Shown one piece after another: positions 5,382-13,130 of a DNA stretch of 17,441 nt (positions within the stretch are counted from its first letter, which is position 1; every line of letters begins with the position of its first letter). The translations under genes and the position numbers were made by a program. This stretch comes from an uncultured Bacillota bacterium (GTDB taxonomy: Bacteria > Bacillota > Clostridia > Peptostreptococcales > Anaerovoracaceae). The stretch lies in contig CAMNNG010000011.1 of assembly GCA_946545145.1 (NCBI GenBank), forward strand, positions 1 to 17,441. The letters are read 5' to 3'. Under the pieces are notes generated by a model. That model worked only from the letters and a program-made list of their open reading frames with translations, was not told where the DNA came from and ran no database searches.

Positions 5382-8170
5382 ACGAAGTACTCAAAGCATT
5401 GAAGAACAGATTTCCGACGAGGCATTCACAGCTGATGGCTCTTCTTGTGCTGCTTGCGATCATTCTGGTCACGAGGCTTTTTGTCGTTACTGTATTCCAG
5501 CATGAAAAGTGGAAAGAGAACGCGGACTCTCTTTCGACAAAGACCATATATACGACTGCTCCGAGAGGAGAGATCTACGATAGGAACGGAAAACTTCTTG
5601 CAGGAAACAGGCAGAGCTTCTCGCTCAGGCTCTCATCGAGCGGTCAGACTAACGAAGAACTCAACAACACGATATCTGATCTTTACAAGATCATGAGAAA
5701 GAACGGCGACAACTTCGTCGACAATTTCCCGATCAAATTCAAAAACGGAAAATACTATTATACATATGACAGAAAGATCACGAAATGGCTGAAGAAAGAA
5801 GGCTTCAAGACTGATCTTACCGCCGAGGAGGCTTTCAACGCACTCAGAACGAAGCTCGGCATAGATCCTTCTCTGGACAGATACGCCGCTCAGCAGGAGA
5901 TGCAGCAGACGTACAACCAGTTCCCGCCGATATCCGTATCCGACATGAAGTATACGGCGCAGCAGGACAAGGAACGCTTCCTGCAGATCTACTTCGGCGA
6001 CGATGAATCCAAGATGGATCTCTCCGCCAAGGAAGCTTTTAAGGAGATCAGAGAGGATACTGAAATAGATCCGGCTCTCTCCGACAAGCAGGCAAGGATC
6101 ATCCTGAAGGCGAGATACGAGCTCGACTCGCTCGGATTCAGCAAATACCTCCCGGCTACGATAGCAAAGAAGCTGTCATCGAAGACAGTCATGCTCATCC
6201 AGGAAGACAACAGCAACCTGAACGGAGTCGAGGTAGTTTCCGAGACGAACAGATATTATCCGCATCATGCCACAGCCAGCCACATCCTCGGCTACATGGG
6301 CAAGATCAACGACGCTGAAAAAGAAGCTTACGAGAAGAAGGGCTATGAGACGAGCGCCCTCGTAGGTAAAGAAGGTATAGAAGGAAAATTCGAATCCGTC
6401 CTCGCAGGAAAGAACGGTCAGAAGGTCGTTCAGGTCAACAACCTCGGTCAGACGCAGAAGGTTATCAGCGAGACAGGAGCAAAGAAGGGAAAGGACATGT
6501 TCCTTACGATAGACCTTGAGCTCCAGCAGACCGCAGAAGACATCCTCGAAAGGACGATCAAGACGATGACATACGGCGGCACCGTAGTAGGAAACTACGG
6601 CAATACACCGACAGAGGCTGCAGGAAAGGCCAAGACAGGCGCTGTAGTAGCTATAGAGGTAGACACGGGAGACGTCCTCGCAATGGCGAGCTATCCTGAC
6701 TACGATCCGAACCTCTTCGCAAACGGCATCAGCGACAAGAACTGGGAAAAACTCCAGAGCACGAACCCGAGAGATTCGCTCTCGCCGGCTCCGCTCTACA
6801 ACCTCGCTACGATGGCTACAGTTCAGCCCGGTTCCACGTTCAAGCCGATCACAGCGACTACGGGACTTCAGTGCGGTCTTAATCCGTACGCTTACTACGT
6901 CGACGGCGGCGCGATCAAGCTCGGCGGAACGACGTTCGCCTGCCTGGTATGGAACCAGCACAAAGGAAGGACTCACGGAGCTCTGAACCTGTTCTCGGCT
7001 CTCGAGGTATCCTGCAACTACTATTTCTATGATGTAGGTACGGGCAAAGACTGGGCATCCGGCGGCTCGATGGGATACTCGAAGAAGATCACCATCGACA
7101 AGATCACGAAGATGGCTGAGCAGTACGGTCTTGGAAAGCCGACGGGCATCGAGATCGATGAGGCCGTCGTCCCCGTACCGACAGAAGAAAGAAAGATCGA
7201 GGCGTGCAAGACGAACCTCAGGAACGAACTGTACGCTGCAAGTGAAGAATACTTCAAGAAGAGCGTCGTCAAAGACAGCGAGCTTCTCGACAAGAATATA
7301 GAGACTATCGTAGGATGGCTCGATTCCGACAAGGAGATCGAATGGGAAGAGCTCTATAACGACATGCTTCCTTCCGTCGGAGTCAAGAAGGGCAAGTGCC
7401 AGAAGGTCGGAGAGATGTTCCTCTTCGATTACTACCCGCAGGTATCCTGGAACACGGCTGACGCATTCAACATCTCCATCGGACAGGGTGAAAACTCCTA
7501 CACACCGCTGCAGATGGCGAACTACGTCGCGACCCTCGGAAACCACGGTACGCACAACCAGGTCAGCGTCGTAAAGGCTGTCCAGGGCCAGGGCAATACG
7601 AAGAAAGCGAAGCCGACTCAGGTCAAAGTCGACAGCAAGAAATATTTCGATTATATAATCAGCGGCATGAGCCTCGTTGTCAACGGATCTCAGGGAAGCC
7701 TTTACAAGCCTTTCAAGGGATTCAAGATCAAGGTCGCCGCCAAGACAGGTACAGCTGAGAAATCCGGTAAGATCAACCCGAAGTCGGAGGTCGACTACAT
7801 CAAGTCGCATCTCTACGAGATCGCACCGAGCCTGTCATGGAGCAGAGTCAACAAAGAGATGAAACGTCTCATGAAGCAGTATCCAGATCTCTATACGACG
7901 GAGGATATCGCTGTCAGAAGAGCCGTTATCAATCTTACGAACGGTCGAGTCACGACGAAGCAGATAGACGCTTACAAGGCTGAATACGAACCGTTCGCAT
8001 GGATAGTGGCGCTCGCGCCGGCTGACGATCCGAAGATCGCTGTCTGCGCCATGGTGCCGCAGGGCAAGACGTCAGGAAACGTCGCGCCTATAGTAAAAGA
8101 AGTTATCGGAAAATACTTTGACACGAAGGACAACTACGTTAACTACTCGATGGAGACTGTTATAGAATAG
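5378..8170 (+). CDS. mrdA: Penicillin-binding protein 2 (elongation transpeptidase, class B)
   Basis: The 930-residue protein has one N-terminal membrane helix (about residues 18-40), a pedestal/dimerisation region starting with the APRGEIYDRNGKLLA motif, and a C-terminal transpeptidase domain. Catalytic motifs are intact: S486-T-F-K489, S545-C-N547 and K789-T-G791. It cross-links new peptidoglycan during rod elongation with RodA. It is longer than E. coli PBP2 (about 630) but similar in style to large clostridial PBP2s: there is extra sequence in the pedestal (with an imperfect duplicated block, residues 146-175 and 214-243), a helical insert around residues 605-680, and a charged insert of about 70 residues (about 798-870) just after KTG. 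The start overlaps the mreD stop. Alternative: SpoVD-like, but no PASTA domain is seen and the mre context favours PBP2. Confidence 0.93.
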   Translation: MNEVLKALKNRFPTRHSQLMALLVLLAIILVTRLFVVTVFQHEKWKENADSLSTKTIYTTAPRGEIYDRNGKLLAGNRQSFSLRLSSSGQTNEELNNTISDLYKIMRKNGDNFVDNFPIKFKNGKYYYTYDRKITKWLKKEGFKTDLTAEEAFNALRTKLGIDPSLDRYAAQQEMQQTYNQFPPISVSDMKYTAQQDKERFLQIYFGDDESKMDLSAKEAFKEIREDTEIDPALSDKQARIILKARYELDSLGFSKYLPATIAKKLSSKTVMLIQEDNSNLNGVEVVSETNRYYPHHATASHILGYMGKINDAEKEAYEKKGYETSALVGKEGIEGKFESVLAGKNGQKVVQVNNLGQTQKVISETGAKKGKDMFLTIDLELQQTAEDILERTIKTMTYGGTVVGNYGNTPTEAAGKAKTGAVVAIEVDTGDVLAMASYPDYDPNLFANGISDKNWEKLQSTNPRDSLSPAPLYNLATMATVQPGSTFKPITATTGLQCGLNPYAYYVDGGAIKLGGTTFACLVWNQHKGRTHGALNLFSALEVSCNYYFYDVGTGKDWASGGSMGYSKKITIDKITKMAEQYGLGKPTGIEIDEAVVPVPTEERKIEACKTNLRNELYAASEEYFKKSVVKDSELLDKNIETIVGWLDSDKEIEWEELYNDMLPSVGVKKGKCQKVGEMFLFDYYPQVSWNTADAFNISIGQGENSYTPLQMANYVATLGNHGTHNQVSVVKAVQGQGNTKKAKPTQVKVDSKKYFDYIISGMSLVVNGSQGSLYKPFKGFKIKVAAKTGTAEKSGKINPKSEVDYIKSHLYEIAPSLSWSRVNKEMKRLMKQYPDLYTTEDIAVRRAVINLTNGRVTTKQIDAYKAEYEPFAWIVALAPADDPKIAVCAMVPQGKTSGNVAPIVKEVIGKYFDTKDNYVNYSMETVIE

Positions 8171-8183
8171 TCAGGGGGAAAAG

Positions 8184-8909
8184 ATGAGTAAGGTAATATC
8201 CGTTGTTTCCGGAAAAGGAGGAACAGGCAAGACGCTCTTCGCTTCCAATATGGGAGCGCTCCTTGCCATGGGCGGCAACAGCGTCGTCCTTATAGATATG
8301 GACCTGGGCCTGAGGAATCTCGATATATATCTCGGGCTTGAGAACAACGTGGTTTATAACGTAATGGACGTCGTCTCCGGCATGTGCAGGATCAAGCAGG
8401 CGCTGGTAAGAGACAAGAGGTTCAAATCCCTCTATCTCATGAGCGCAGCTCCTCCCAGAGACGAAAGAGACATCACGCCTCTTCATATCAAAGTCCTTTG
8501 CGAAAGGCTCAAAAGCGAGTTTGACTACATCATAATAGACGGCTCAGCCGGCGTAGGAGAGAACATGGATCTCGCAGTGGCCGCTGCTGATACAGTAGTA
8601 GTCATTACGGAACCTGAAGCTGCTTCCATCAGAGACGCCGACGTCGTTGACAGAGAGCTCGAGAAGATGGGCATCAAAGACAAGTGCTGCGTCGTCAACA
8701 AGGTAGATCCGGAACTGATGGCTCTCGGCGTAGTTCCGTCGCTCTCAGACATATCCCACAGCCTGAGGCTCAGGATAGCGGGACTCATCCAGTACGACAG
8801 CAACATCTATATCGCGACCAACAGCGGCGTTCCGATCGTTCTGAAGGTCGGAACATACATAGAGAAGAACTTCTCGCGCATAGTAAAGAGGATAATAGAA
8901 AACGAGTAA
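8184..8909 (+). CDS. minD: MinD-like septum-site ATPase, C-terminally short
   Basis: The 241-residue ParA/MinD-family ATPase has a deviant Walker A SGKGGTGKT (residues 9-17, signature Lys11), the MinD hallmark GLRNLD (about 42-47), and a Walker B region IIIDGSAGVGEN. MinD normally sits on the membrane, recruits MinC and is released by MinE or organised by DivIVA-type proteins. Here the family's usual DSPAG/DCPAG is DGSAG, the common KTT is KTL, and the protein stops about 25 residues earlier than E. coli MinD, after the helix EKNFSRIVKRIIENE, so the distinct C-terminal membrane-targeting helix seems absent unless this last helix does the job. No minC or minE is adjacent. AGGGGG lies seven bases before the ATG, 13 bases after mrdA. 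FlhG is a less likely alternative. Confidence 0.8.
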   Translation: MSKVISVVSGKGGTGKTLFASNMGALLAMGGNSVVLIDMDLGLRNLDIYLGLENNVVYNVMDVVSGMCRIKQALVRDKRFKSLYLMSAAPPRDERDITPLHIKVLCERLKSEFDYIIIDGSAGVGENMDLAVAAADTVVVITEPEAASIRDADVVDRELEKMGIKDKCCVVNKVDPELMALGVVPSLSDISHSLRLRIAGLIQYDSNIYIATNSGVPIVLKVGTYIEKNFSRIVKRIIENE

Positions 8910-8932
8910 GCATCTGCTTACTCGTTATTTTC
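8901..8932 (+). terminator. Terminator hairpin across the minD stop, probably bidirectional
   Basis: A perfect 11-bp stem, AACGAGTAAGC (8901-8911) with GCTTACTCGTT (8916-8926), loop ATCT, is followed by TTATTTTC on the + strand. On the - strand the same hairpin is followed by TTTTCTATTAT, so it can also end rodA transcription. The minD stop codon (8907-8909) lies inside the left arm. Confidence 0.8.
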
Positions 8933-8951
8933 TTCATACATTCATATCTCC

Positions 8952-8978
8952 GGCATGCACCACGCATGCTATTTTTTT
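8952..8978 (+). terminator. Second terminator for the mre operon
   Basis: GCATGC (8953-8958) pairs with GCATGC (8964-8969) across a 5-base loop, extended by one G-T pair, and is followed by seven T (8972-8978). The T run overlaps the end of the convergent rodA. It acts as a back-up to the stronger hairpin about 30 bases upstream. Confidence 0.65.
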
Positions 8979-10164
8979 AGAAAGCGGCGTCTGTCGAAGA
9001 GCTGTCTTCATCGAAGTCGAAGTTGGCGTTCGACGATTCTCTCTTCATCTTCTTCTCGAAGCGCATTCCTCTGTTCTGAACGGCTACGCTGATGACGAGT
9101 CCCATGGCCATCATGTTGGAGAGGATGGATGATCCGCCGTAGCTGATGAAGGGGAGGGTGATACCGGTTGCCGGCATTACGCTCATCGTCATTCCGATGT
9201 TCTCGAAGATCTGGAACATGAACATCGCGAGAACGCCGATAACGATCAGCTTGCCCGTCATGTCCTTGCATCTCTGAGCGACCTTTGAGATCGTATAGAG
9301 AAGCCATGCGAACAGTCCGATCAGGGCAGCTCCGCCTACGAAGCCGAGCTCCTCAACGAGGACGCTGAATACGAAGTCGGAGTTCCTGACTGGGAGGAAT
9401 TCGAGCTGCTTCTGCGTTCCCTGGAAGAGGCCCTTGCCGAAGAAGCCGCCGGATCCGATCGCTGTCTTGGACTGCCAGATCTGATAGTTAGCTGCGATGC
9501 TCAGGTTGTCGGGATGAAGGAAGGCGTCGATCCTCTGGCGCTGGTATTCGTCCATGAACCTGTAAGCGACAGGTACCATCAGAGCAACACCGAGTGCGCA
9601 TTTCGCGAAGAGCTTTCCGTCCATGCCCGCGTAGAAGATCATGACGACCCATACGACTCCGAATACGAGCGCGCTTCCCAGGTCCTCCTTGAGGACGATG
9701 GCAAGGAAGGGCGAGCAGTAGAGCAGGGCCTTCATTATATCCTTGAACGTGTGCAGGTTGTATCTGTGTTTCGTCAGATAGTTAGCGAACAGAAGGATGA
9801 AGGTCAGCTTGACCAGCTCGGACGGCTGGAAGGTCGTTATCCCGAGGTTGATCCACGATCTCGCGCCGTTGAGCTCGACGCCGAGTCCCGGTATATATAC
9901 AGTAAGCAGGAAGATCACGGAACCGATGTAGAGTTTTTTCTCAAGATCGGCAAATACCGAGTAGTCGATATTCGCGATGATAACGACAAAAACAGCGCCG
10001 ATTATGTATGCGCCTGTCTGTACGATAACTGTTCTGTCTGTAAGGTTGATGCCGTTTTTGTACGACGTGCTGATCATCATCAGGATGCTCACGCAAGCCA
10101 GTATGAACGGCAGAAATATCAAAGGTTTGCTTACGCCCTTGAATACATTTTTCAGGTAGTTCAT
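8977..10164 (-). CDS. rodA: RodA peptidoglycan glycosyltransferase (SEDS family)
   Basis: The 395-residue polytopic protein has about ten membrane helices and the SEDS landmarks NGARSWINLG..FQPSELVKL (around residues 100-120), KEDLGSALV (about 159-167), LPVRNSDFVFSVLVEELGF and GITLPFISYGGSS (about 332-344). RodA polymerises glycan strands from lipid II and pairs with the class B enzyme PBP2. The ATG (10162-10164) is preceded on the - strand by AAAAGG. A serine/aspartate-rich cytoplasmic tail ends the protein. FtsW/SpoVE are related alternatives, but the mre/PBP2 neighbourhood and SDFVFSVLVEELGF favour RodA. It is oriented against the mre operon and has its own promoter. Confidence 0.9.
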   Translation of the reverse strand: MNYLKNVFKGVSKPLIFLPFILACVSILMMISTSYKNGINLTDRTVIVQTGAYIIGAVFVVIIANIDYSVFADLEKKLYIGSVIFLLTVYIPGLGVELNGARSWINLGITTFQPSELVKLTFILLFANYLTKHRYNLHTFKDIMKALLYCSPFLAIVLKEDLGSALVFGVVWVVMIFYAGMDGKLFAKCALGVALMVPVAYRFMDEYQRQRIDAFLHPDNLSIAANYQIWQSKTAIGSGGFFGKGLFQGTQKQLEFLPVRNSDFVFSVLVEELGFVGGAALIGLFAWLLYTISKVAQRCKDMTGKLIVIGVLAMFMFQIFENIGMTMSVMPATGITLPFISYGGSSILSNMMAMGLVISVAVQNRGMRFEKKMKRESSNANFDFDEDSSSTDAAF

Positions 10165-10187
10165 GTGTTAGCCTTTTGTCCTATTTC

Positions 10188-10217
10188 TTGACATATTACG
10201 ACCTAAAATATTATAAT
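10188..10217 (+). promoter_or_regulatory. Consensus sigma-A promoter for rny
   Basis: TTGACA (10188-10193) and TATAAT (10212-10217) both match consensus at all six positions, with an 18-base spacer. Transcription would start near 10224, giving a leader of about 109 bases before the rny ATG. The -10 forms part of the palindrome ATTATAAT shared with the opposing rodA promoter. Confidence 0.85.
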
Positions 10218-10238
10218 GTATCAGCATGATTATATCAA
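10210..10238 (-). promoter_or_regulatory. Sigma-A promoter for rodA
   Basis: Read on the - strand, TTGATA (10238-10233, 5 of 6) and TATAAT (10215-10210, 6 of 6) are 17 bases apart. Transcription would start near 10203, about 40 bases before the rodA ATG, and the leader carries AAAAGG as ribosome site. The -10 overlaps that of the rny promoter. Confidence 0.8.
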
Positions 10239-10274
10239 GATTTAATTAGATGCATGTAATGTACGTTCACTTAT

Positions 10275-10318
10275 CTTTCAATATAAATGTATGTCATTAG
10301 CATAACAACTATTGAAAG
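10275..10318 (+). promoter_or_regulatory. Inverted repeat overlapping the rny ribosome site
   Basis: CTTTCAATA (10275-10283) and TATTGAAAG (10310-10318) are perfect 9-base inverted repeats with a 26-base spacer. The right arm covers the first bases of the extended ribosome site AAAGGAGGTG (10315-10324). In RNA this could fold and reduce access to the site; in DNA it could be an operator. The spacer itself holds a small AATG/CATT repeat. Function unproven. Confidence 0.35.
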
Positions 10319-10332
10319 GAGGTGTTGCATAT

Positions 10333-11877
10333 ATGACAACCGGAGTACTTGCAATAATAGTCGGCATTGTGTGCTTGCTTCTCGGCATACTGATCGGCTA
10401 TATACTCAGAAAGACTGTAGGAGAAAAGGCTATCGGAGGTGCTGAACAGACAGCTAAGAACCTTATACTTGACGCGGAGAACAAGGCTGAGACGATAAGA
10501 AAGGAAATCGAAGTCAAGGCTAAAGAAGATGCACTTAAGTACAAAGACGAAGCCGAAAAGGAGATCAAGTCCAGAAGAAAGGAATTATCCAAATCTGAAC
10601 ACAGATTACAGCAGAAAGAAGAAACCATCGACAAAAAGCTCGATAACATAGAAAGAAAAGAACAGAGCATTACAGCAAAAGAACAGAATATAACGAAAAA
10701 ACAGAAGAATCTTGATGAACTTCATCAGAAACAGCTCGCAGAACTCGAGAGGATATCGGGATATACGCGGGATGAAGCCAAAGGTATTCTTTTGCAGCAG
10801 GTCGAAAGCGAGATTAGAGTAGAAGCCTCGCAGCTCATCAGAGACATCGAGACCGAAGCGAAAGAAGAAGGCGAAAAGAGAGCCAAGGAGATCATAGCGG
10901 GAGCCATCCAGAGATGCGCCGCGGATCACGTGGCTGAAAGCACCGTATCAGTCGTCAACCTGCCGAACGAAGAGATGAAGGGCAGGATCATCGGCCGTGA
11001 GGGAAGAAACATCAGAGCAATCGAGACAGCTACAGGGATAGAACTCATAATCGACGATACGCCTGAGGCGGTCATCCTCTCAGGATTCGATCCGGTCAGA
11101 CGTGAGATCGCAAGGATCGCTCTTGAAAAGCTGATCGTAGACGGCAGGATCCATCCGGCAAGGATAGAAGAGACTGTCAAAAAAGCTGAAAAAGAAGTCA
11201 ACGCGCAGATCAAAGAAGCCGGCGAGCAGGTCACATACGATGTCGGTATACACAACCTTCATCCGGAGCTCGTCAAACTCCTCGGAAGACTCAAGTTCAG
11301 AACATCCTACGGACAGAATGTTCTCAAGCATTCCGAAGAGGTCGCTCATCTTTCGGGCCTTATGGCCGCAGAGCTCGGACTCGACGTCAAGCTCGCGAAG
11401 AGAGCAGGTCTGCTGCATGATATAGGTAAGGCTCTCGACCACAACAAAGAGGGAACACATGTCGACCTCGGTATGGAAGTCCTCAAAAAGTACAAGGAGC
11501 CGCAGGAAGTCATCGATGCCATGGCTGCTCACCACGGAGACTACGAAGCCAAGAGCGTCGAGGCTGTCATCATAGCAGCTGCGGATGCGCTTTCGGCAGC
11601 AAGACCGGGAGCAAGACGCGAAACTCTCGAGGCTTATGTCAAGAGACTCCAGCAGCTCGAAGAGATCGCGAACAATATCAAGGGAGTCGAAAAATCCTTC
11701 GCCATCCAGGCAGGAAGGGAGATCAGGGTCATCGCGCAGCCTGACAAGGTCACGGATGCCGAGATGCCGATGCTCGCGCGCGAGATCGCGAAGAAGGTCG
11801 AAGCGGAACTGGATTATCCGGGACAGATCAAAGTCAATATCGTAAGAGAGACGAGAGCTGTCGACTACGCAAAATAG
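10333..11877 (+). CDS. rny: Ribonuclease Y
   Basis: From the ATG at 10333 the product has 514 residues, normal for RNase Y. In order: an N-terminal membrane helix (about residues 4-26), a long coiled coil rich in Lys/Glu (about 35-185), a KH RNA-binding domain with GRIIGREGRNIR (starting at residue 217), and an HD nuclease domain with the metal-binding pair H362-D363 in LLHDIGKALDH and AAHHGDYE downstream. RNase Y is the membrane-anchored endonuclease that starts mRNA decay in Firmicutes. The start was chosen because the excellent ribosome site AAAGGAGGTG (10315-10324) lies before 10333 and inside any longer frame from the TTG at 10312. It has its own consensus promoter and is followed by a terminator. 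Confidence 0.96.
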   Translation: MTTGVLAIIVGIVCLLLGILIGYILRKTVGEKAIGGAEQTAKNLILDAENKAETIRKEIEVKAKEDALKYKDEAEKEIKSRRKELSKSEHRLQQKEETIDKKLDNIERKEQSITAKEQNITKKQKNLDELHQKQLAELERISGYTRDEAKGILLQQVESEIRVEASQLIRDIETEAKEEGEKRAKEIIAGAIQRCAADHVAESTVSVVNLPNEEMKGRIIGREGRNIRAIETATGIELIIDDTPEAVILSGFDPVRREIARIALEKLIVDGRIHPARIEETVKKAEKEVNAQIKEAGEQVTYDVGIHNLHPELVKLLGRLKFRTSYGQNVLKHSEEVAHLSGLMAAELGLDVKLAKRAGLLHDIGKALDHNKEGTHVDLGMEVLKKYKEPQEVIDAMAAHHGDYEAKSVEAVIIAAADALSAARPGARRETLEAYVKRLQQLEEIANNIKGVEKSFAIQAGREIRVIAQPDKVTDAEMPMLAREIAKKVEAELDYPGQIKVNIVRETRAVDYAK

Positions 11878-11902
11878 AGCTAAAACAAAGTGAACATGAA
11901 GA

Positions 11903-11932
11903 AAAAAGGGGCGAACAAAATCGTCCCTTTTT
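11903..11932 (+). terminator. Intrinsic terminator after rny
   Basis: AAAAAGGGGCGA (11903-11914) pairs with TCGTCCCTTTTT (11921-11932) over 12 positions with one G-T pair and a 6-base loop; the T run forms the end of the right arm. It separates rny from the cysteine desulfurase gene, although no clear promoter for the latter is visible in the 47 bases that follow, so partial read-through is likely. Confidence 0.75.
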
Positions 11933-11979
11933 ATCCGAAACAGAAAGAAATACAGGAATAAAAAAAGAAGGAAGATAAA

Positions 11980-13113
11980 ATGCAGGCATATCTGGACAAC
12001 AGCGCAACGACCAGACAATTCGATGAAGTAACAGAGCTCATGGTCAAAATGATGAAGGAGGATTACGGCAATCCGTCATCCCTGCATCACATGGGTCTCG
12101 TTGCGGAAAAGGCCCTGAAAGAGGCCAGACGCCGCGTAGCCGATGCGGCCGGTGTATCACCGGAGAACGTATATTTCACATCAGGCGGCACAGAGTCAGA
12201 CAACACAGCCATAATCGGCGCAGCCCACGCAAGGCGCCGCAGGGGCAAGAGAATAATAACGACTAAGATAGAGCACCCGGCAGTACTCGAATCATTCAAG
12301 AGACTCGAAGAAGAAGGGTTTGAAGCGATATATGTCGATGTCAAAGAAGACGGCATCGTAGATATGGATATGATGAGAGAGAGCATCACTGATGATACTA
12401 TTCTCATCGCATGCATGCATGTCAATAACGAGACGGGAGCCATCCAGCCTGTGGAAGAGATCGCTTCCATCAAAAGGAACGCGCACATGCATGTCGACGC
12501 AGTTCAGAGCTTCGGCAAGATCGCACTTCCGCTGAAAAACGTTGATTCCATCGCGATCAGCGGCCACAAGATCCACGGCCCGAAGGGCACGGGAGCACTG
12601 ATAGTTGCCGACAAAGTGAACATAAAACCTTTTATTGTCGGTGGCGGCCAGGAGAAGAATTTCAGGTCCGGTACGGAAAATATACCGGGCATCTGCGGCC
12701 TTGGACTTGCGGCTGAAATGGTAACGAAGGACCTGGACGCAAGGTATGAAAAGATGAAAGCTCTGAGAAGCAGGCTCATGGATGGACTGAAGGATCTGGA
12801 CGATATCCTCATCAACACCAGAGAGGATTCATGCCCGGCAGTCCTGAACATCTCTTTCCTCGGTACGAGGGGCGAGGTCCTGCTCCATACTCTGGAGACG
12901 AGCGGTATCTACGTATCGACAGGATCCGCCTGTTCTTCTCACCACGGCGGAGGATCGCACGTCCTCAAAGCCATGGGGCTTACTGACAGGCAGATAGACG
13001 GCGCAATACGTTTCAGCCTCAGCGCTGAGAACACTCCGGAGGAGATGGACTACGCCGCAGAAAAGACGATAGAAGCTGTATCTTCTTTCAGAAGACTCGG
13101 CAGTCTCAGATAA
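11980..13113 (+). CDS. nifZ: Cysteine desulfurase, NifZ/IscS type
   Basis: The 377-residue PLP enzyme of the NifS/IscS class opens with YLDNSATTR, has the PLP lysine K197 in SGHKIHGPKG, and the catalytic cysteine C318 in TGSACSSHH. It removes sulfur from cysteine as an enzyme-bound persulfide. In B. subtilis the NifZ desulfurase encoded next to thiI hands sulfur directly to ThiI for 4-thiouridine in tRNA; the same adjacency here (17 bases, ribosome site AGGAGA) argues for that role rather than general Fe-S assembly, and no iscU/sufU is next to it. AGGAAG at 11969-11974 precedes the ATG. Confidence 0.92.
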   Translation: MQAYLDNSATTRQFDEVTELMVKMMKEDYGNPSSLHHMGLVAEKALKEARRRVADAAGVSPENVYFTSGGTESDNTAIIGAAHARRRRGKRIITTKIEHPAVLESFKRLEEEGFEAIYVDVKEDGIVDMDMMRESITDDTILIACMHVNNETGAIQPVEEIASIKRNAHMHVDAVQSFGKIALPLKNVDSIAISGHKIHGPKGTGALIVADKVNIKPFIVGGGQEKNFRSGTENIPGICGLGLAAEMVTKDLDARYEKMKALRSRLMDGLKDLDDILINTREDSCPAVLNISFLGTRGEVLLHTLETSGIYVSTGSACSSHHGGGSHVLKAMGLTDRQIDGAIRFSLSAENTPEEMDYAAEKTIEAVSSFRRLGSLR

Positions 13114-13130
13114 CATTAGCAGGAGAGATC

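Noticed and set aside
6176..7810. Open frame of 544 codons on the - strand inside mrdA
   Set aside because: It lies wholly antisense to the well-conserved PBP2 transpeptidase region, has no ribosome site or recognisable domain, and is explained by the codon bias of the real gene.
9514..10191. Open frame of 225 codons on the + strand opposite rodA
   Set aside because: rodA has full SEDS motifs on the - strand plus promoter and ribosome site; the opposing frame is charged, without domain or ribosome site.
10312..10332. TTG at 10312 as a longer start for rny
   Set aside because: The ribosome site AAAGGAGGTG would lie inside the coding sequence; ATG 10333 is ideally placed after it and gives the normal membrane-anchor N-terminus.
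11933..11979. Possible promoter for nifZ after the rny terminator
   Set aside because: The 47 bases are A-rich but contain no -35/-10 pair with acceptable spacing.
11080..12018. Open frame of 312 codons on the - strand opposite rny and the start of nifZ
   Set aside because: It is antisense to the KH/HD domains of RNase Y and runs through the rny terminator; no independent signal.
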